DNA of 10,827 bases from Nitrospirota bacterium (GTDB lineage Bacteria > Nitrospinota > Nitrospinia > Nitrospinales > VA-1): the NCBI GenBank assembly GCA_003235465.1, contig QJWD01000379.1:1-10827 (forward strand), in the 5' to 3' direction. Of the stretch, positions 1-9,059 are shown piece after piece. Under the pieces are notes generated by a model that was not told the origin of the DNA, did not search any database, and saw only the letters and a program-made list of their open reading frames with translations. Numbering within the stretch: the first letter of the stretch is position 1; each line of letters opens with the position of its first letter. The translations under genes and the position numbers were made by a program.

Positions 1-656
<656 letters not shown>

Positions 657-658
<2 letters not shown>

Positions 659-676
659 CGGCAAACCCCCGCCGTC
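657..676 (+). other. Inverted repeat across the guaB stop codon
   Basis: GACGGC at 657-662 pairs perfectly with GCCGTC at 671-676, leaving an 8-base loop (aaaccccc). The last two bases of the guaB stop codon lie in the left arm. No T-run follows, so it is not an intrinsic terminator. It could shape the intercistronic mRNA between guaB and guaA, or arise by chance in GC-rich sequence. The repeat is seen directly; any function is inference. Confidence 0.4.
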
Positions 677-694
677 CCTGAACCCCGGTAACGC

Positions 695-2248
<1,554 letters not shown>

Positions 2249-2283
2249 TATAGCCTCCCGTTGGGCCCCACCCCTTTATTTTC

Positions 2284-2324
2284 AAAAAAAACGGCGGCCC
2301 GATTGGACCGCCGCTGGTTTTTTT
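2284..2324. terminator. Bidirectional intrinsic terminator between convergent genes
   Basis: The stem CGGCGG (2292-2297) pairs with CCGCCG (2308-2313). After a C-A mismatch, two more C-G pairs close around a GATT loop. Seven T residues (2318-2324) follow on the plus strand after a 4-base gap, serving guaA. Eight A residues (2284-2291) lie directly on the other side and read as a T-run on the minus strand, serving the CBS-domain gene that ends at 2341. Position and structure fit a shared terminator for two convergent units. Confidence 0.85.
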
Positions 2325-2340
2325 CCCGCAATCATTTTCT

Positions 2341-2748
2341 CTACAGGTGTGTCACGAACTCCGGTTCGATGAGCCCCCTCAGGATATCACTCCTCGAGAC
2401 GATGCCCACAAGCTTACCGCCTTTCATGATGGGCAGGCGCAGGATGTGGAACTCCTCCATGATCCTGACCAGCTCCTCCACCGTTGCCTCGGGCCCGGCG
2501 CTCGCCACCTCCGGCGTCATGATGTCCTTCGCCGTGGTGCGCACCAACTCCTTGCCCGCCTTCACCGCTTTCAAAATGTCCAGTTCGCTGACGATGCCGA
2601 CGATCTTGCCCGCATCATCGGTGACCGGCATGCCGCTGTAGAGCCCGGTGATGAATTGCAGCGCCACGTCGCGGGCGGATGCGTTCTCCTTCGCCGAAAC
2701 CACCGGCCGGGTCATGATTTCCGACGCTTTTCTCGTTAGCACTTTCAT
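2341..2748 (-). CDS. Stand-alone tandem CBS-domain protein
   Basis: This is a 135-residue soluble protein made almost wholly of two CBS domains. The first spans about residues 8-65 (ASEIMTRPVV, then MPVTDDAGKIVGIVSELDIL). The second spans about 72-128 (AKDIMTPEV, then LPIMKGGKLVGIVSRSDIL). Such pairs form a Bateman module that usually binds adenine nucleotides and signals energy state; which ligand and partner apply here is unknown. I chose the ATG at 2748, not the in-frame ATG at 2778, because a strong Shine-Dalgarno (GGAGGT) sits 7 bases before 2748 and the extra ten residues look like translated leader. There are no membrane segments, catalytic domain or DNA-binding domain. It converges on guaA across a shared terminator. 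Proximity to guaB, an enzyme family that itself carries a CBS pair, may be coincidence. Confidence 0.9.
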   Translation of the reverse strand: MKVLTRKASEIMTRPVVSAKENASARDVALQFITGLYSGMPVTDDAGKIVGIVSELDILKAVKAGKELVRTTAKDIMTPEVASAGPEATVEELVRIMEEFHILRLPIMKGGKLVGIVSRSDILRGLIEPEFVTHL

Positions 2749-2755
2749 GGCCACC

Positions 2756-2761
2756 ACCTCC
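2756..2761 (-). promoter_or_regulatory. Strong ribosome binding site deciding the CBS-protein start
   Basis: Read on the minus strand, GGAGGT within GGGAGGTGG lies 7 bases upstream of the ATG at 2748. It is the clearest Shine-Dalgarno in the window and lies inside the extended ORF that would begin at 2778. It therefore argues for the shorter protein. Confidence 0.8.
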
Positions 2762-2818
2762 CTCAATGGTTTACCCACCTTGAGGACCGCCCGGCGGACC
2801 TTTAGAGCCGCCGTTGCC

Positions 2819-2833
2819 CCGCCTGGCAGGCGG
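2819..2833. other. Inverted repeat in the leader of the CBS gene
   Basis: CCGCCT (2819-2824) pairs perfectly with AGGCGG (2828-2833) around a GGC loop. It lies in the 156-base gap between the CBS gene start and the decayed gene, roughly 70 bases upstream of the CBS start. No T-run follows on either strand, so a terminator role is not supported. It may be a leader hairpin or chance in GC-rich DNA. Confidence 0.35.
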
Positions 2834-2877
2834 TGGACGGCCCTGTCTACTTATAAGATGGATGGGCCATTGCAAAT

Positions 2878-2898
2878 ATTCCCGGCCCCGGCGGGAAT
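2878..2898. other. Inverted repeat at the edge of the AT-rich island
   Basis: ATTCCCG (2878-2884) pairs with CGGGAAT (2892-2898), a perfect 7-base stem with a 7-base GC loop. On the plus strand it is followed by only three T residues, so it would be at best a weak terminator. It sits just before the decayed gene, where base composition drops, and may mark the border of the foreign or decayed segment. Function is not shown. Confidence 0.4.
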
Positions 2899-2904
2899 TT
2901 CTAA

Positions 2905-3570
2905 TGTGCCTTGCTGGTGTTTGGGTATTCGGGCTGCATGGGACAAGTCACGGATATTGACAGGCCGAACGCATGGTTCAGGGTTAAGGAAAATATGGAT
3001 CGCTTTGGGGGAGTAGAGAACTGGTTCAAAGCAAAGGACAACGAACGAATCAGGAATGCGCTTCAGGGAATTTCCAACATCATCGCCATGATCGAAGCGG
3101 GACAAATCACCATCGTAAACGATCGCACTAGGGATAAAATTCAAACCGGACGAAATTACATTGACAAAAACCTACTGCGTTTCTCCAGGGAACACAGAGA
3201 TACACAGTTTATCTGCGTGCTCCCTCCCTATTCGCGCATGCGCGCCGCCCTGCTTGTAAAGCAAGACAAAGCATCATTTGAAATTTTAAAGGCCACAATA
3301 AAATATCTGGTGATGAAAACCGCTGAGTATGACAACCTGAAAATATTCGGGTGGGACAATCAGGCGTTTGTCGATGACATCGCAAACTATAAGGACCTAT
3401 CTCATTGCCATCCTGCGATCAACTCATGGATGCTCAGGGCCATCTAATCCGGGGAAGGCTTGTTGACACCTGAAAACATCGATGCCTACCTTGAGCAATA
3501 TGCGACCAAGGCGGAACATTTCGATCTCACTGAGTTCGCACGCAGGTTGGACCGTTATTTGGCGAAGTGA
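2905..3570 (+). pseudogene. Decayed SGNH-hydrolase-like gene, 5' truncated with an in-frame stop
   Basis: A reading frame opens after a TAA at 2902-2904 and runs to TAA at 3445-3447. The same frame then continues 40 codons (from SGEGLLTPENIDAYL) to TGA at 3568-3570. The part after the TAA reads as a natural continuation, so one codon has probably mutated to stop. No ATG start with a ribosome binding site exists; the only early starts are TTG at 2911 and an internal ATG at 2938. The sequence, with FICVLPPYSRMRA, KIFGWDNQAF and IANYKDLSHCHPAIN, recalls the C-terminal part of SGNH/GDSL-type or AlgJ/DltD-like proteins that accompany membrane O-acyltransferases. Their last catalytic block has Asp and His as in DLSHCHP. 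The GDSL-type serine block is absent. The region is visibly richer in A+T than its neighbours, suggesting transferred DNA. The family call is from memory and moderate; the broken state is well supported. Confidence 0.65.
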
Positions 3571-3626
3571 GTCTCAGTGGTCACGCGCCATCTCCTGGGG
3601 GCTCAAGCCCTGCACCTGCTAGCGCA

Positions 3627-5675
3627 TCAGCGCGGGCTGGCGGCGATGTTGCCGCCGTCGATGGTGAGCACGCTGCCGGTGGTTTTTTCCGCCAGCGCCA
3701 GATCGAGAAACCCCTGAGCGACGTCCTCGGCCGTCACTTCCCGGCCGAGCAGGTTGGAGCGGAAATAGGCCTCTGGCGACAGGCCGCGCGCCGCCGCGCG
3801 CCGGGCGACAACGTCGTCAGGAAACAGCCCGGTGCGCACGCGGTCGGCGTTGATGGCGTTGGCGCGGATGCCGCTCGCGCCGTGGTCGAGGGCGTACTGC
3901 TTGCTGAGCGCCACTACGGCGGCCTTGGGGATGGCGTAGGGACCGAAGCCGGCGCCGGGATTGAAGGCGGCTTTCGACGCATTGAACAGCAGCACGCCGC
4001 CTGTGCCTTGCCGCTGCATGAGGCCTACCGCCTGTTGGGCGAGACGCTGGTGGGCGAAAAAATTAAGCTCGAAACTCGCGCGAAGCTCATCTTCAGGCAC
4101 GGCGCCGATGGCCCCCTGCGGCAGGCTGCCGGCGTTCGAGACCAGGATGTCGATGCCACCGTACGCCTTGACGAGAGCGGCAAACGCTCGCGCCACGGCC
4201 TCCGCGCTTGTGACGTCGGCGGCGAAGGTGCGAATGCCCCCCGCCTGGTTTAAGGTTTGTTTCGCCGCTTCGAGCCCGTTCTCATCCCGATCAACGAGAA
4301 AGAGGTGCGCGCCGTGCGTACCGAACAGCCGCGCCGTCGCAAGACCAATACCGGAGGCCGCGCCGCTGATCATCACCACCTTGCCCGCCAGCTTGCCCGG
4401 CTTCATTTTTCCCAGCTTGGCCTGCTCGAGCGACCAGTACTCCATGTCGAACAGGTCGCGCGCGCCAAGGGGCCTGTAGCTTCCAATGCGGAACGCGTCG
4501 TGAACAATGCCGACGGTGTGCTGATAAATGTCGGCGGCGATCTTCGCTTCCTTGAGCGTTTTCCCAATGGTGATGAGGCCGACGCCGGCCAAAAGCACCA
4601 CCCGCGGCAAGGGATCGAGCTCTTTCTTCCCGCCGCCGCTCGCCTGCTGGTTCATGCGAAAGTAGGCGCGGTAGTCTTCGGCGTAGCCGGCAAGCGCGCG
4701 CGCGATGCTCTCTTTCAAGCCCTCTTCGTCCGCGCCGCCGTCGGGTTTAAGAAGCAGCGGTTTCTGCTTGGTGCGTATCACATGGTCGGGCGTGGCGGGG
4801 CCAAGCCGGGACCACTCGGCGCATTCGCGGCTGCCGGCGAAGGCGCGCGCGCGTTCGTCCTCGCACCAGTGGACGATCCACGATGCGCCGCTTTCTTTCG
4901 CGTACAGGCCGCGTAACAGCGGCGCGACGCTCTCGAACAGCGCCCCGGCCTCGCCACTCGCGGCCTTTATCGGGCTGAGCGGCTTTTCGGGAGCGCGGGC
5001 GATGTATTCCTCGGCCCGGGTCACAAGATCGATATGGCGGTCGTAGGATTCCCTGGCGCTGTCGCCAAAGGTGAACAGGCCGTGGTTGACGAGAAGCAGG
5101 CCGCGCGCCTTAGGGTTCGCCTCGTGCACGCGGGCCGCCAGGCAGGCGAGGGAAAACCCCGGCATGATGTAGGGCACGAGCGCCACCTCGGCGCCGTAGA
5201 TCTCGCGGCAAAGGGCTTCCACGCCGGGCTGGTTGGCGAGCGCCAGAATGGCGTCGGCGTGCGAATGGTCGATGAACTTATGCGGCAGAAACGCGTGCAG
5301 CAGGGTTTCCACGGACGGGTTGGGCGACGAAGCGTCGAGCAGGTTGATGCGCTGCTCGTTGACCATCGCCTCGTCGCTGAGCTTATCCAGGGCGCGCAGC
5401 TTGAGCAGGGGCTCGAGCTTAACACCGGGCAGACCGGCGGGTTCTAGGGTGTCGAGGTCCCAGCCGCTGCCCTTGACGTACAGCACGCGGACCGTCTCGC
5501 CGGTGAGCGTCCGGGTGCTGGATTTCACCGAGGTGTTGCCGCCGCCGTGCAAGACGAGGGCGGGCTCGGCGCCTATCAGCCGCGAGGTGTATACGCGCAG
5601 CGCGATATCCTCGCCGTGGTCCTTATAGCGTTCGAGGGCGGCGCGGGCTTCGGCTTCGCTGTAGCGGTTTTGCAT
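3627..5675 (-). CDS. Class II aldolase / short-chain dehydrogenase fusion (rhamnulose-1-phosphate aldolase/lactaldehyde dehydrogenase type)
   Basis: This 682-residue two-domain enzyme has a class II aldolase/adducin domain in about residues 20-400. It shows LHGGGNTSVK (42-51), the zinc histidines His137 and His139 in DHSHADA, and a third His198 in VNHG. A short-chain dehydrogenase domain follows (about 430-682). It has the Rossmann motif SGAASGIG (437-444, Ser replacing the usual Thr), SNAG (513-516), catalytic Ser567, Tyr580 and Lys584 (YAIPK), and a C-terminal IDGG. In characterised relatives the aldolase splits L-rhamnulose 1-phosphate and the dehydrogenase oxidises L-lactaldehyde. No rhamnose isomerase, kinase or transporter is nearby, so the substrate here is uncertain. 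The ATG at 5675 fits the family's N-terminus, though no clear Shine-Dalgarno precedes it. Length and motifs are intact. It is transcribed away from purS and toward the decayed gene. Confidence 0.92.
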   Translation of the reverse strand: MQNRYSEAEARAALERYKDHGEDIALRVYTSRLIGAEPALVLHGGGNTSVKSSTRTLTGETVRVLYVKGSGWDLDTLEPAGLPGVKLEPLLKLRALDKLSDEAMVNEQRINLLDASSPNPSVETLLHAFLPHKFIDHSHADAILALANQPGVEALCREIYGAEVALVPYIMPGFSLACLAARVHEANPKARGLLLVNHGLFTFGDSARESYDRHIDLVTRAEEYIARAPEKPLSPIKAASGEAGALFESVAPLLRGLYAKESGASWIVHWCEDERARAFAGSRECAEWSRLGPATPDHVIRTKQKPLLLKPDGGADEEGLKESIARALAGYAEDYRAYFRMNQQASGGGKKELDPLPRVVLLAGVGLITIGKTLKEAKIAADIYQHTVGIVHDAFRIGSYRPLGARDLFDMEYWSLEQAKLGKMKPGKLAGKVVMISGAASGIGLATARLFGTHGAHLFLVDRDENGLEAAKQTLNQAGGIRTFAADVTSAEAVARAFAALVKAYGGIDILVSNAGSLPQGAIGAVPEDELRASFELNFFAHQRLAQQAVGLMQRQGTGGVLLFNASKAAFNPGAGFGPYAIPKAAVVALSKQYALDHGASGIRANAINADRVRTGLFPDDVVARRAAARGLSPEAYFRSNLLGREVTAEDVAQGFLDLALAEKTTGSVLTIDGGNIAASPR

Positions 5676-5741
5676 GATCGGGTGTCCAAAAAGGGTTCCT
5701 GGCCGCGCCCCGGGATGGCCTGAAAAAATTCGGCAACACTT

Positions 5742-5770
5742 TGTTTATCATAATTGTTGAGGCGGGTCAA
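5742..5770 (-). promoter_or_regulatory. Possible promoter of the aldolase/dehydrogenase gene
   Basis: On the minus strand a -35-like TTGACC (5765-5770) is followed after 17 bases by TAAACA (5742-5747), a poor -10. A better -10-like TATGAT overlaps it (5747-5752) but is only 12 bases from the -35. The start codon is about 65 bases downstream. Offered as a weak candidate in the divergent 175-base gap. Confidence 0.3.
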
Positions 5771-5812
5771 AGCCGCGCCAGGGAGACCTGAAAATTTTTA
5801 CGGTAAAAGCTT

Positions 5813-5841
5813 ATGACAAGGTATCGGTTCTGTGCTAATCT
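5813..5841 (+). promoter_or_regulatory. Candidate promoter of the purSQLF operon
   Basis: ATGACA (5813-5818, five of six matches to TTGACA) is followed after exactly 17 bases by TAATCT (5836-5841). This hexamer is a weak -10, but a TGC directly before it makes an extended -10. Transcription would start near 5848, only a few bases before the purS ATG at 5851, giving an almost leaderless message. This agrees with the lack of any Shine-Dalgarno there. It assumes a sigma-70-like consensus applies in this organism. Confidence 0.4.
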
Positions 5842-5850
5842 TTCGGCACG

Positions 5851-6099
5851 ATGTTGGCCAGGATTCATGTGACATTCAAAAACGGCGTCCTCGACCCCCA
5901 GGGGAAAGCGGTTCATCACGCCTTGACCGACCTGGGCTTCGCCGAAGTTCGCGACGTGACCCTGGGTAAGTATTTGGAAATCAAGCTCGAAGGCGTCTCC
6001 CGCGACGAAGCCGAAAGCCGCGTGGGCGAAATGTGCGAGAAGCTTCTGGCCAACACGGTGATCGAGTCCTACCGGTACACGCTTGACCCCGCTGACTGA
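5851..6099 (+). CDS. purS: FGAM synthase subunit PurS
   Basis: This 82-residue protein is the small PurS subunit of formylglycinamidine ribonucleotide synthase. It bridges the PurQ glutaminase and the PurL synthetase and helps pass ammonia between them. It matches the family in length and in the conserved GVLDPQGKAV near residues 12-21, the central GKYLEIKL strand, and the CEKLLANTVIE helix near the C-terminus. The ATG at 5851 is the only sensible start: the first beta strand (ARIHVTF) begins right after it and an in-frame TAA lies at 5836-5838. No Shine-Dalgarno precedes it. It is the first gene of the operon, 24 bases before purQ, and its presence goes with the small form of PurL downstream. 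Confidence 0.95.
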   Translation: MLARIHVTFKNGVLDPQGKAVHHALTDLGFAEVRDVTLGKYLEIKLEGVSRDEAESRVGEMCEKLLANTVIESYRYTLDPAD

Positions 6100-6123
6100 C
6101 CTCGAACCCCCAGGACACTTGCG

Positions 6124-6819
6124 ATGAAGTGCGGTGTTGTTGTTTTCCCCGGGTCCAATTGCGACCACGACTGCTACCATATCCTGAAACATATCCTCGG
6201 GCTTTCCACCGAATGGATCTGGCACAAGGACAATGCCGATCTCGACCGCTTCGACTGGGTGGTGCTTCCGGGCGGCTTTTCGTTCGGCGATTACCTGCGC
6301 GCCGGCGCCATCGCGCGGTTTTCCCCGGTCATGAAAGCGGTGACCCGTTACGCGAACAAGGGCGGCCGCGTTCTCGGCATCTGCAATGGTTTCCAGATTT
6401 TGGTGGAGGCGGGGCTTCTGCCCGGTGCGCTGCTCACCAACCGGCAGCAGAAGTTCATCTGCAAGCCGGTCCACGTTGTCGTCGAAAACACCGGCACGCC
6501 GTTCACCGGCCGCTGTAAAAAAAACGCCGTGCTCAACATCCCCATCGCCCACAAGCAGGGCAATTATTTTGCCGACCGGGAGACCCTCCTCAGCATGGCG
6601 GATAACGGCCAGGTGGTGCTGCGCTACGCCGACGCCCAGGGCCAGGCCACCGAAGCGGCCAACCCCAACGGCTCGGTGGAAAACATCGCAGGCGTCGTGA
6701 ACGAACGGAAAAACGTCATGGGCATGATGCCGCACCCCGAACGCGCGGCCGACCCCTTGTGGCCGAACATCGACGGCCAGTCCATCTTTCAATCCCTCAT
6801 GCAAAGCCCTACGCCGTGA
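6124..6819 (+). CDS. purQ: FGAM synthase glutaminase subunit PurQ
   Basis: This 231-residue class I glutamine amidotransferase hydrolyses glutamine to supply ammonia to PurL, for conversion of FGAR to FGAM in the cytosol. It shows FPGSNCDHD near the start (9-17), [15 protein letters not shown] (48-62), the nucleophilic Cys87 in GICNGFQ, and the His204/Glu206 pair in MPHPERA. Length is normal for the family. The ATG at 6124 has AGGA (6112-6115) 8 bases upstream. Its TGA at 6817-6819 overlaps the GTG start of purL, which points to translational coupling and matched amounts of the two subunits. Confidence 0.97.
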   Translation: MKCGVVVFPGSNCDHDCYHILKHILGLSTEWIWHKDNADLDRFDWVVLPGGFSFGDYLRAGAIARFSPVMKAVTRYANKGGRVLGICNGFQILVEAGLLPGALLTNRQQKFICKPVHVVVENTGTPFTGRCKKNAVLNIPIAHKQGNYFADRETLLSMADNGQVVLRYADAQGQATEAANPNGSVENIAGVVNERKNVMGMMPHPERAADPLWPNIDGQSIFQSLMQSPTP

Positions 6820-9059
6820 GCGCCCCCATCGAACCGGAAATCACGCCTGAGGTGGTGGCGGAACACGGCCTGACCGCCTCCGAATACGAGCGCATTCTCG
6901 AGCTGCTCGGCCGCGCGCCCAACTTCACCGAGCTTGGCATCTTCTCGGTGATGTGGAGCGAGCACTGCAGCTACAAGAGTTCCCGGCCGCACCTCAAGAC
7001 GCTCCCGAGCGAGGGCCCGCGCGTCATCGAGGGGCCGGGCGAAAACGCCGGCGTGGTGGACATTGGCGACGGCCTCGCCGCCGTGTTCAAGATCGAAAGC
7101 CACAACCACCCCTCGTTCGTCGAGCCGCACCAGGGCGCCGCCACCGGCGTCGGCGGCATCATGCGCGACGTGTTCACCATGGGCGCGCGCCCCATCGCCC
7201 TGCTGAACTCGCTGCGCTTCGGCGAGCCGGCGGACGCCCGCACACGGTTTCTCTTAAACGGCGTGGTGGAGGGCATCGCCAGTTACGGCAACTGCACCGG
7301 CGTGCCCACCGTCGGCGGCGAGGTGTACTTCGACCCCTGCTACAACGGCAACATTCTCGTCAACGCCTTCTGCCTCGGGCTCGTGAAAACCGACAGGGTG
7401 TTCCGCGCGCGCGCCGGCGGCGTCGGCAACGCGGTGATCTACGTCGGCTCGAAAACCGGGCGCGACGGCATCCACGGCGCAAGCCTCCTCGCCTCCGCCG
7501 AGTTCGACGACAGCACCGAGGAAAAGCGCCCCACCGTGCAGGTCGGCGACCCGTTCACCGAAAAGCTGCTCATCGAAGCCTGTCTCGAAATGATGAAAAA
7601 GGACTGGGTCATCGGCGTGCAGGACATGGGCGCGGCGGGCCTCACCTCCTCGTCGTTCGAAATGGCCGGGCGCGAAGGCACCGGCATCGAGATGGACCTC
7701 TCGAAAGTGCCGCTCAGGGAAACCGGCATGACGCCGTACGAGATCATGCTGTCGGAATCGCAGGAGCGCATGCTGTTCGTCGTCGAAAAGGGCCACGAGG
7801 AAGAAGCCATCGCGATATTCAAGAAATGGGACCTCGACGCCGCCTTCATCGGCCACGTCACCGAGGAGCCCTCGGTGCGCATCCGGTTCGAGGGGCGGGA
7901 GGTGGTGAACCTGCCGGTGCTGCCGGTGGTGGATGGCTGCCTGGGCCTCGCGCGGCCCGTGAAGCGCCCCGCCTACCTCAATGAGACGGCAAAGCTCGAC
8001 CTCGGGGCGATTGCCGAACCCGCCAACGGCGGCCAGGCGCTCAGGGCGCTCCTCGCCTCGCTCAACATCGCCAGCCGCGAGTGGGTGTACGAGCAATACG
8101 ACCACATGGTGCGTCTCAACACGCTGATCGTGCCGGGTTCGGATGCGGCGGTCCTGCGCGTGCCGGGCACCACCCGGGCCCTCGCCCTGGCGGTGGACTG
8201 CAACAGCCGCTACTGCCAACTCGACCCCTACAATGGCGCGCAGATCGCCGTCAGCGAATGCGCGCGCAACATCGCCTGTTCCGGCGGCGAGCCCATCGGC
8301 CTCACCAATTGCCTGAACTTCGGCAACCCCGAGCGCCCGGAGATCATGTGGCAGTTCCAGGAGGCGGTGCGCGGCATGGGCGACGCCTGCCGGTTTTTCG
8401 ATATTCCGGTGGTCAGCGGCAATGTCAGTCTCTATAATGAAACCAGGGGCGAGGCGATTTTTCCCACACCCACCGTTGCCGTGGTCGGCCTGCTGGACCA
8501 TCACGAGCAGCAGATGCGGCAGTGGTTCAGGCAGGAGGGCGACAGCGTCGGCCTGCTTGGGGAAACCCTCGAGGAACTCGGCGGCAGCGAGTACCTGAGC
8601 GTCATCCACGGGCTTTCCCGAGGCAAGCCGCCGACGCTCGACCTCGAGCGGGAAAAGCGCCTGCAGGCGCTGGTGAGGGGCCTCATCCACCGCCGCCACA
8701 TCGTCTCCGCGCACGATTGCTCGGAAGGCGGCCTGGCCGTGGCGCTCGCCGAGGCGTGCATCTCGCGGCCGGATGCGCCCATCGGCGCACAGGTCGCCCT
8801 GTCTTCACCGCTTAGAAAGGACGCCCTGTTGTTCGGGGAGTCGCAGTCGCGCGTCGTCATCTCTTATCCCGAATCGGCGCGCGAGACCATCGCGGCACTC
8901 GCCCGCGAGCACGATACGCCGTTCGCCCCGCTTGGCCGGGTGGGCGGCGACGCCCTCGCCATCACGTTGAACGGAAACCCGTTCGTGCGCGAGGACATTA
9001 AAACCCTAAGCGATCTCTGGAGAAAGTCGCTCGCGAATTATGTTCGACAAACTGCATGA
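6816..9059 (+). CDS. purL: FGAM synthase large subunit PurL (small, PurS-dependent form)
   Basis: This 747-residue ATP-dependent synthetase converts FGAR plus ammonia to FGAM, working with PurS and PurQ. Visible features are the catalytic His50 in [23 protein letters not shown] (73-81), the metal- and ATP-binding KIESHNHPS (92-100) followed by [12 protein letters not shown], the phosphate loop [13 protein letters not shown], and a second AIR-synthase-like half with [15 protein letters not shown] near the C-terminus. It has no glutaminase domain, as expected for the split system. I chose the GTG at 6816, giving a GTGA overlap with the purQ stop. The longer in-frame start at 6759 would add 19 residues that are merely out-of-frame purQ sequence. 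The 3' end overlaps purF by 20 bases. Confidence 0.96.
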   Translation: MSAPIEPEITPEVVAEHGLTASEYERILELLGRAPNFTELGIFSVMWSEHCSYKSSRPHLKTLPSEGPRVIEGPGENAGVVDIGDGLAAVFKIESHNHPSFVEPHQGAATGVGGIMRDVFTMGARPIALLNSLRFGEPADARTRFLLNGVVEGIASYGNCTGVPTVGGEVYFDPCYNGNILVNAFCLGLVKTDRVFRARAGGVGNAVIYVGSKTGRDGIHGASLLASAEFDDSTEEKRPTVQVGDPFTEKLLIEACLEMMKKDWVIGVQDMGAAGLTSSSFEMAGREGTGIEMDLSKVPLRETGMTPYEIMLSESQERMLFVVEKGHEEEAIAIFKKWDLDAAFIGHVTEEPSVRIRFEGREVVNLPVLPVVDGCLGLARPVKRPAYLNETAKLDLGAIAEPANGGQALRALLASLNIASREWVYEQYDHMVRLNTLIVPGSDAAVLRVPGTTRALALAVDCNSRYCQLDPYNGAQIAVSECARNIACSGGEPIGLTNCLNFGNPERPEIMWQFQEAVRGMGDACRFFDIPVVSGNVSLYNETRGEAIFPTPTVAVVGLLDHHEQQMRQWFRQEGDSVGLLGETLEELGGSEYLSVIHGLSRGKPPTLDLEREKRLQALVRGLIHRRHIVSAHDCSEGGLAVALAEACISRPDAPIGAQVALSSPLRKDALLFGESQSRVVISYPESARETIAALAREHDTPFAPLGRVGGDALAITLNGNPFVREDIKTLSDLWRKSLANYVRQTA

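Noticed and set aside
2850..2875. TATAAG (minus strand, 2850-2855) with TTGCAA (2870-2875) as a promoter for the CBS gene
   Set aside because: The spacing is only 14 bases and the -35 match is poor. A -10-like hexamer alone is weak evidence, although the place is sensible.
3571..3626. Short hairpin GGGC-TCAA-GCCC as a terminator between the decayed gene and the aldolase gene
   Set aside because: The stem is four base pairs and no T-run follows on either strand.
2900..3626. Mobile element carrying the AT-rich island
   Set aside because: No transposase fragment, terminal inverted repeats or flanking direct repeats were visible around the decayed gene.
5676..5850. Purine riboswitch or other structured leader upstream of purS
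   Set aside because: I could not recognise the conserved purine- or PRPP-riboswitch core, and the gap is short, fairly AT-rich and shared with a divergent gene.
5767..6804. A 345-residue minus-strand frame opposite purS and purQ
   Set aside because: It is an antisense shadow of two clearly real genes. Its His- and Val-rich composition resembles the other shadows.
7254..8714. A 486-residue open frame on the minus strand opposite purL
   Set aside because: It is a shadow of the GC-rich purL codons: composition is dominated by Ala, His, Asp, Val and Gly, no family motif is seen, and purL fills the same bases.
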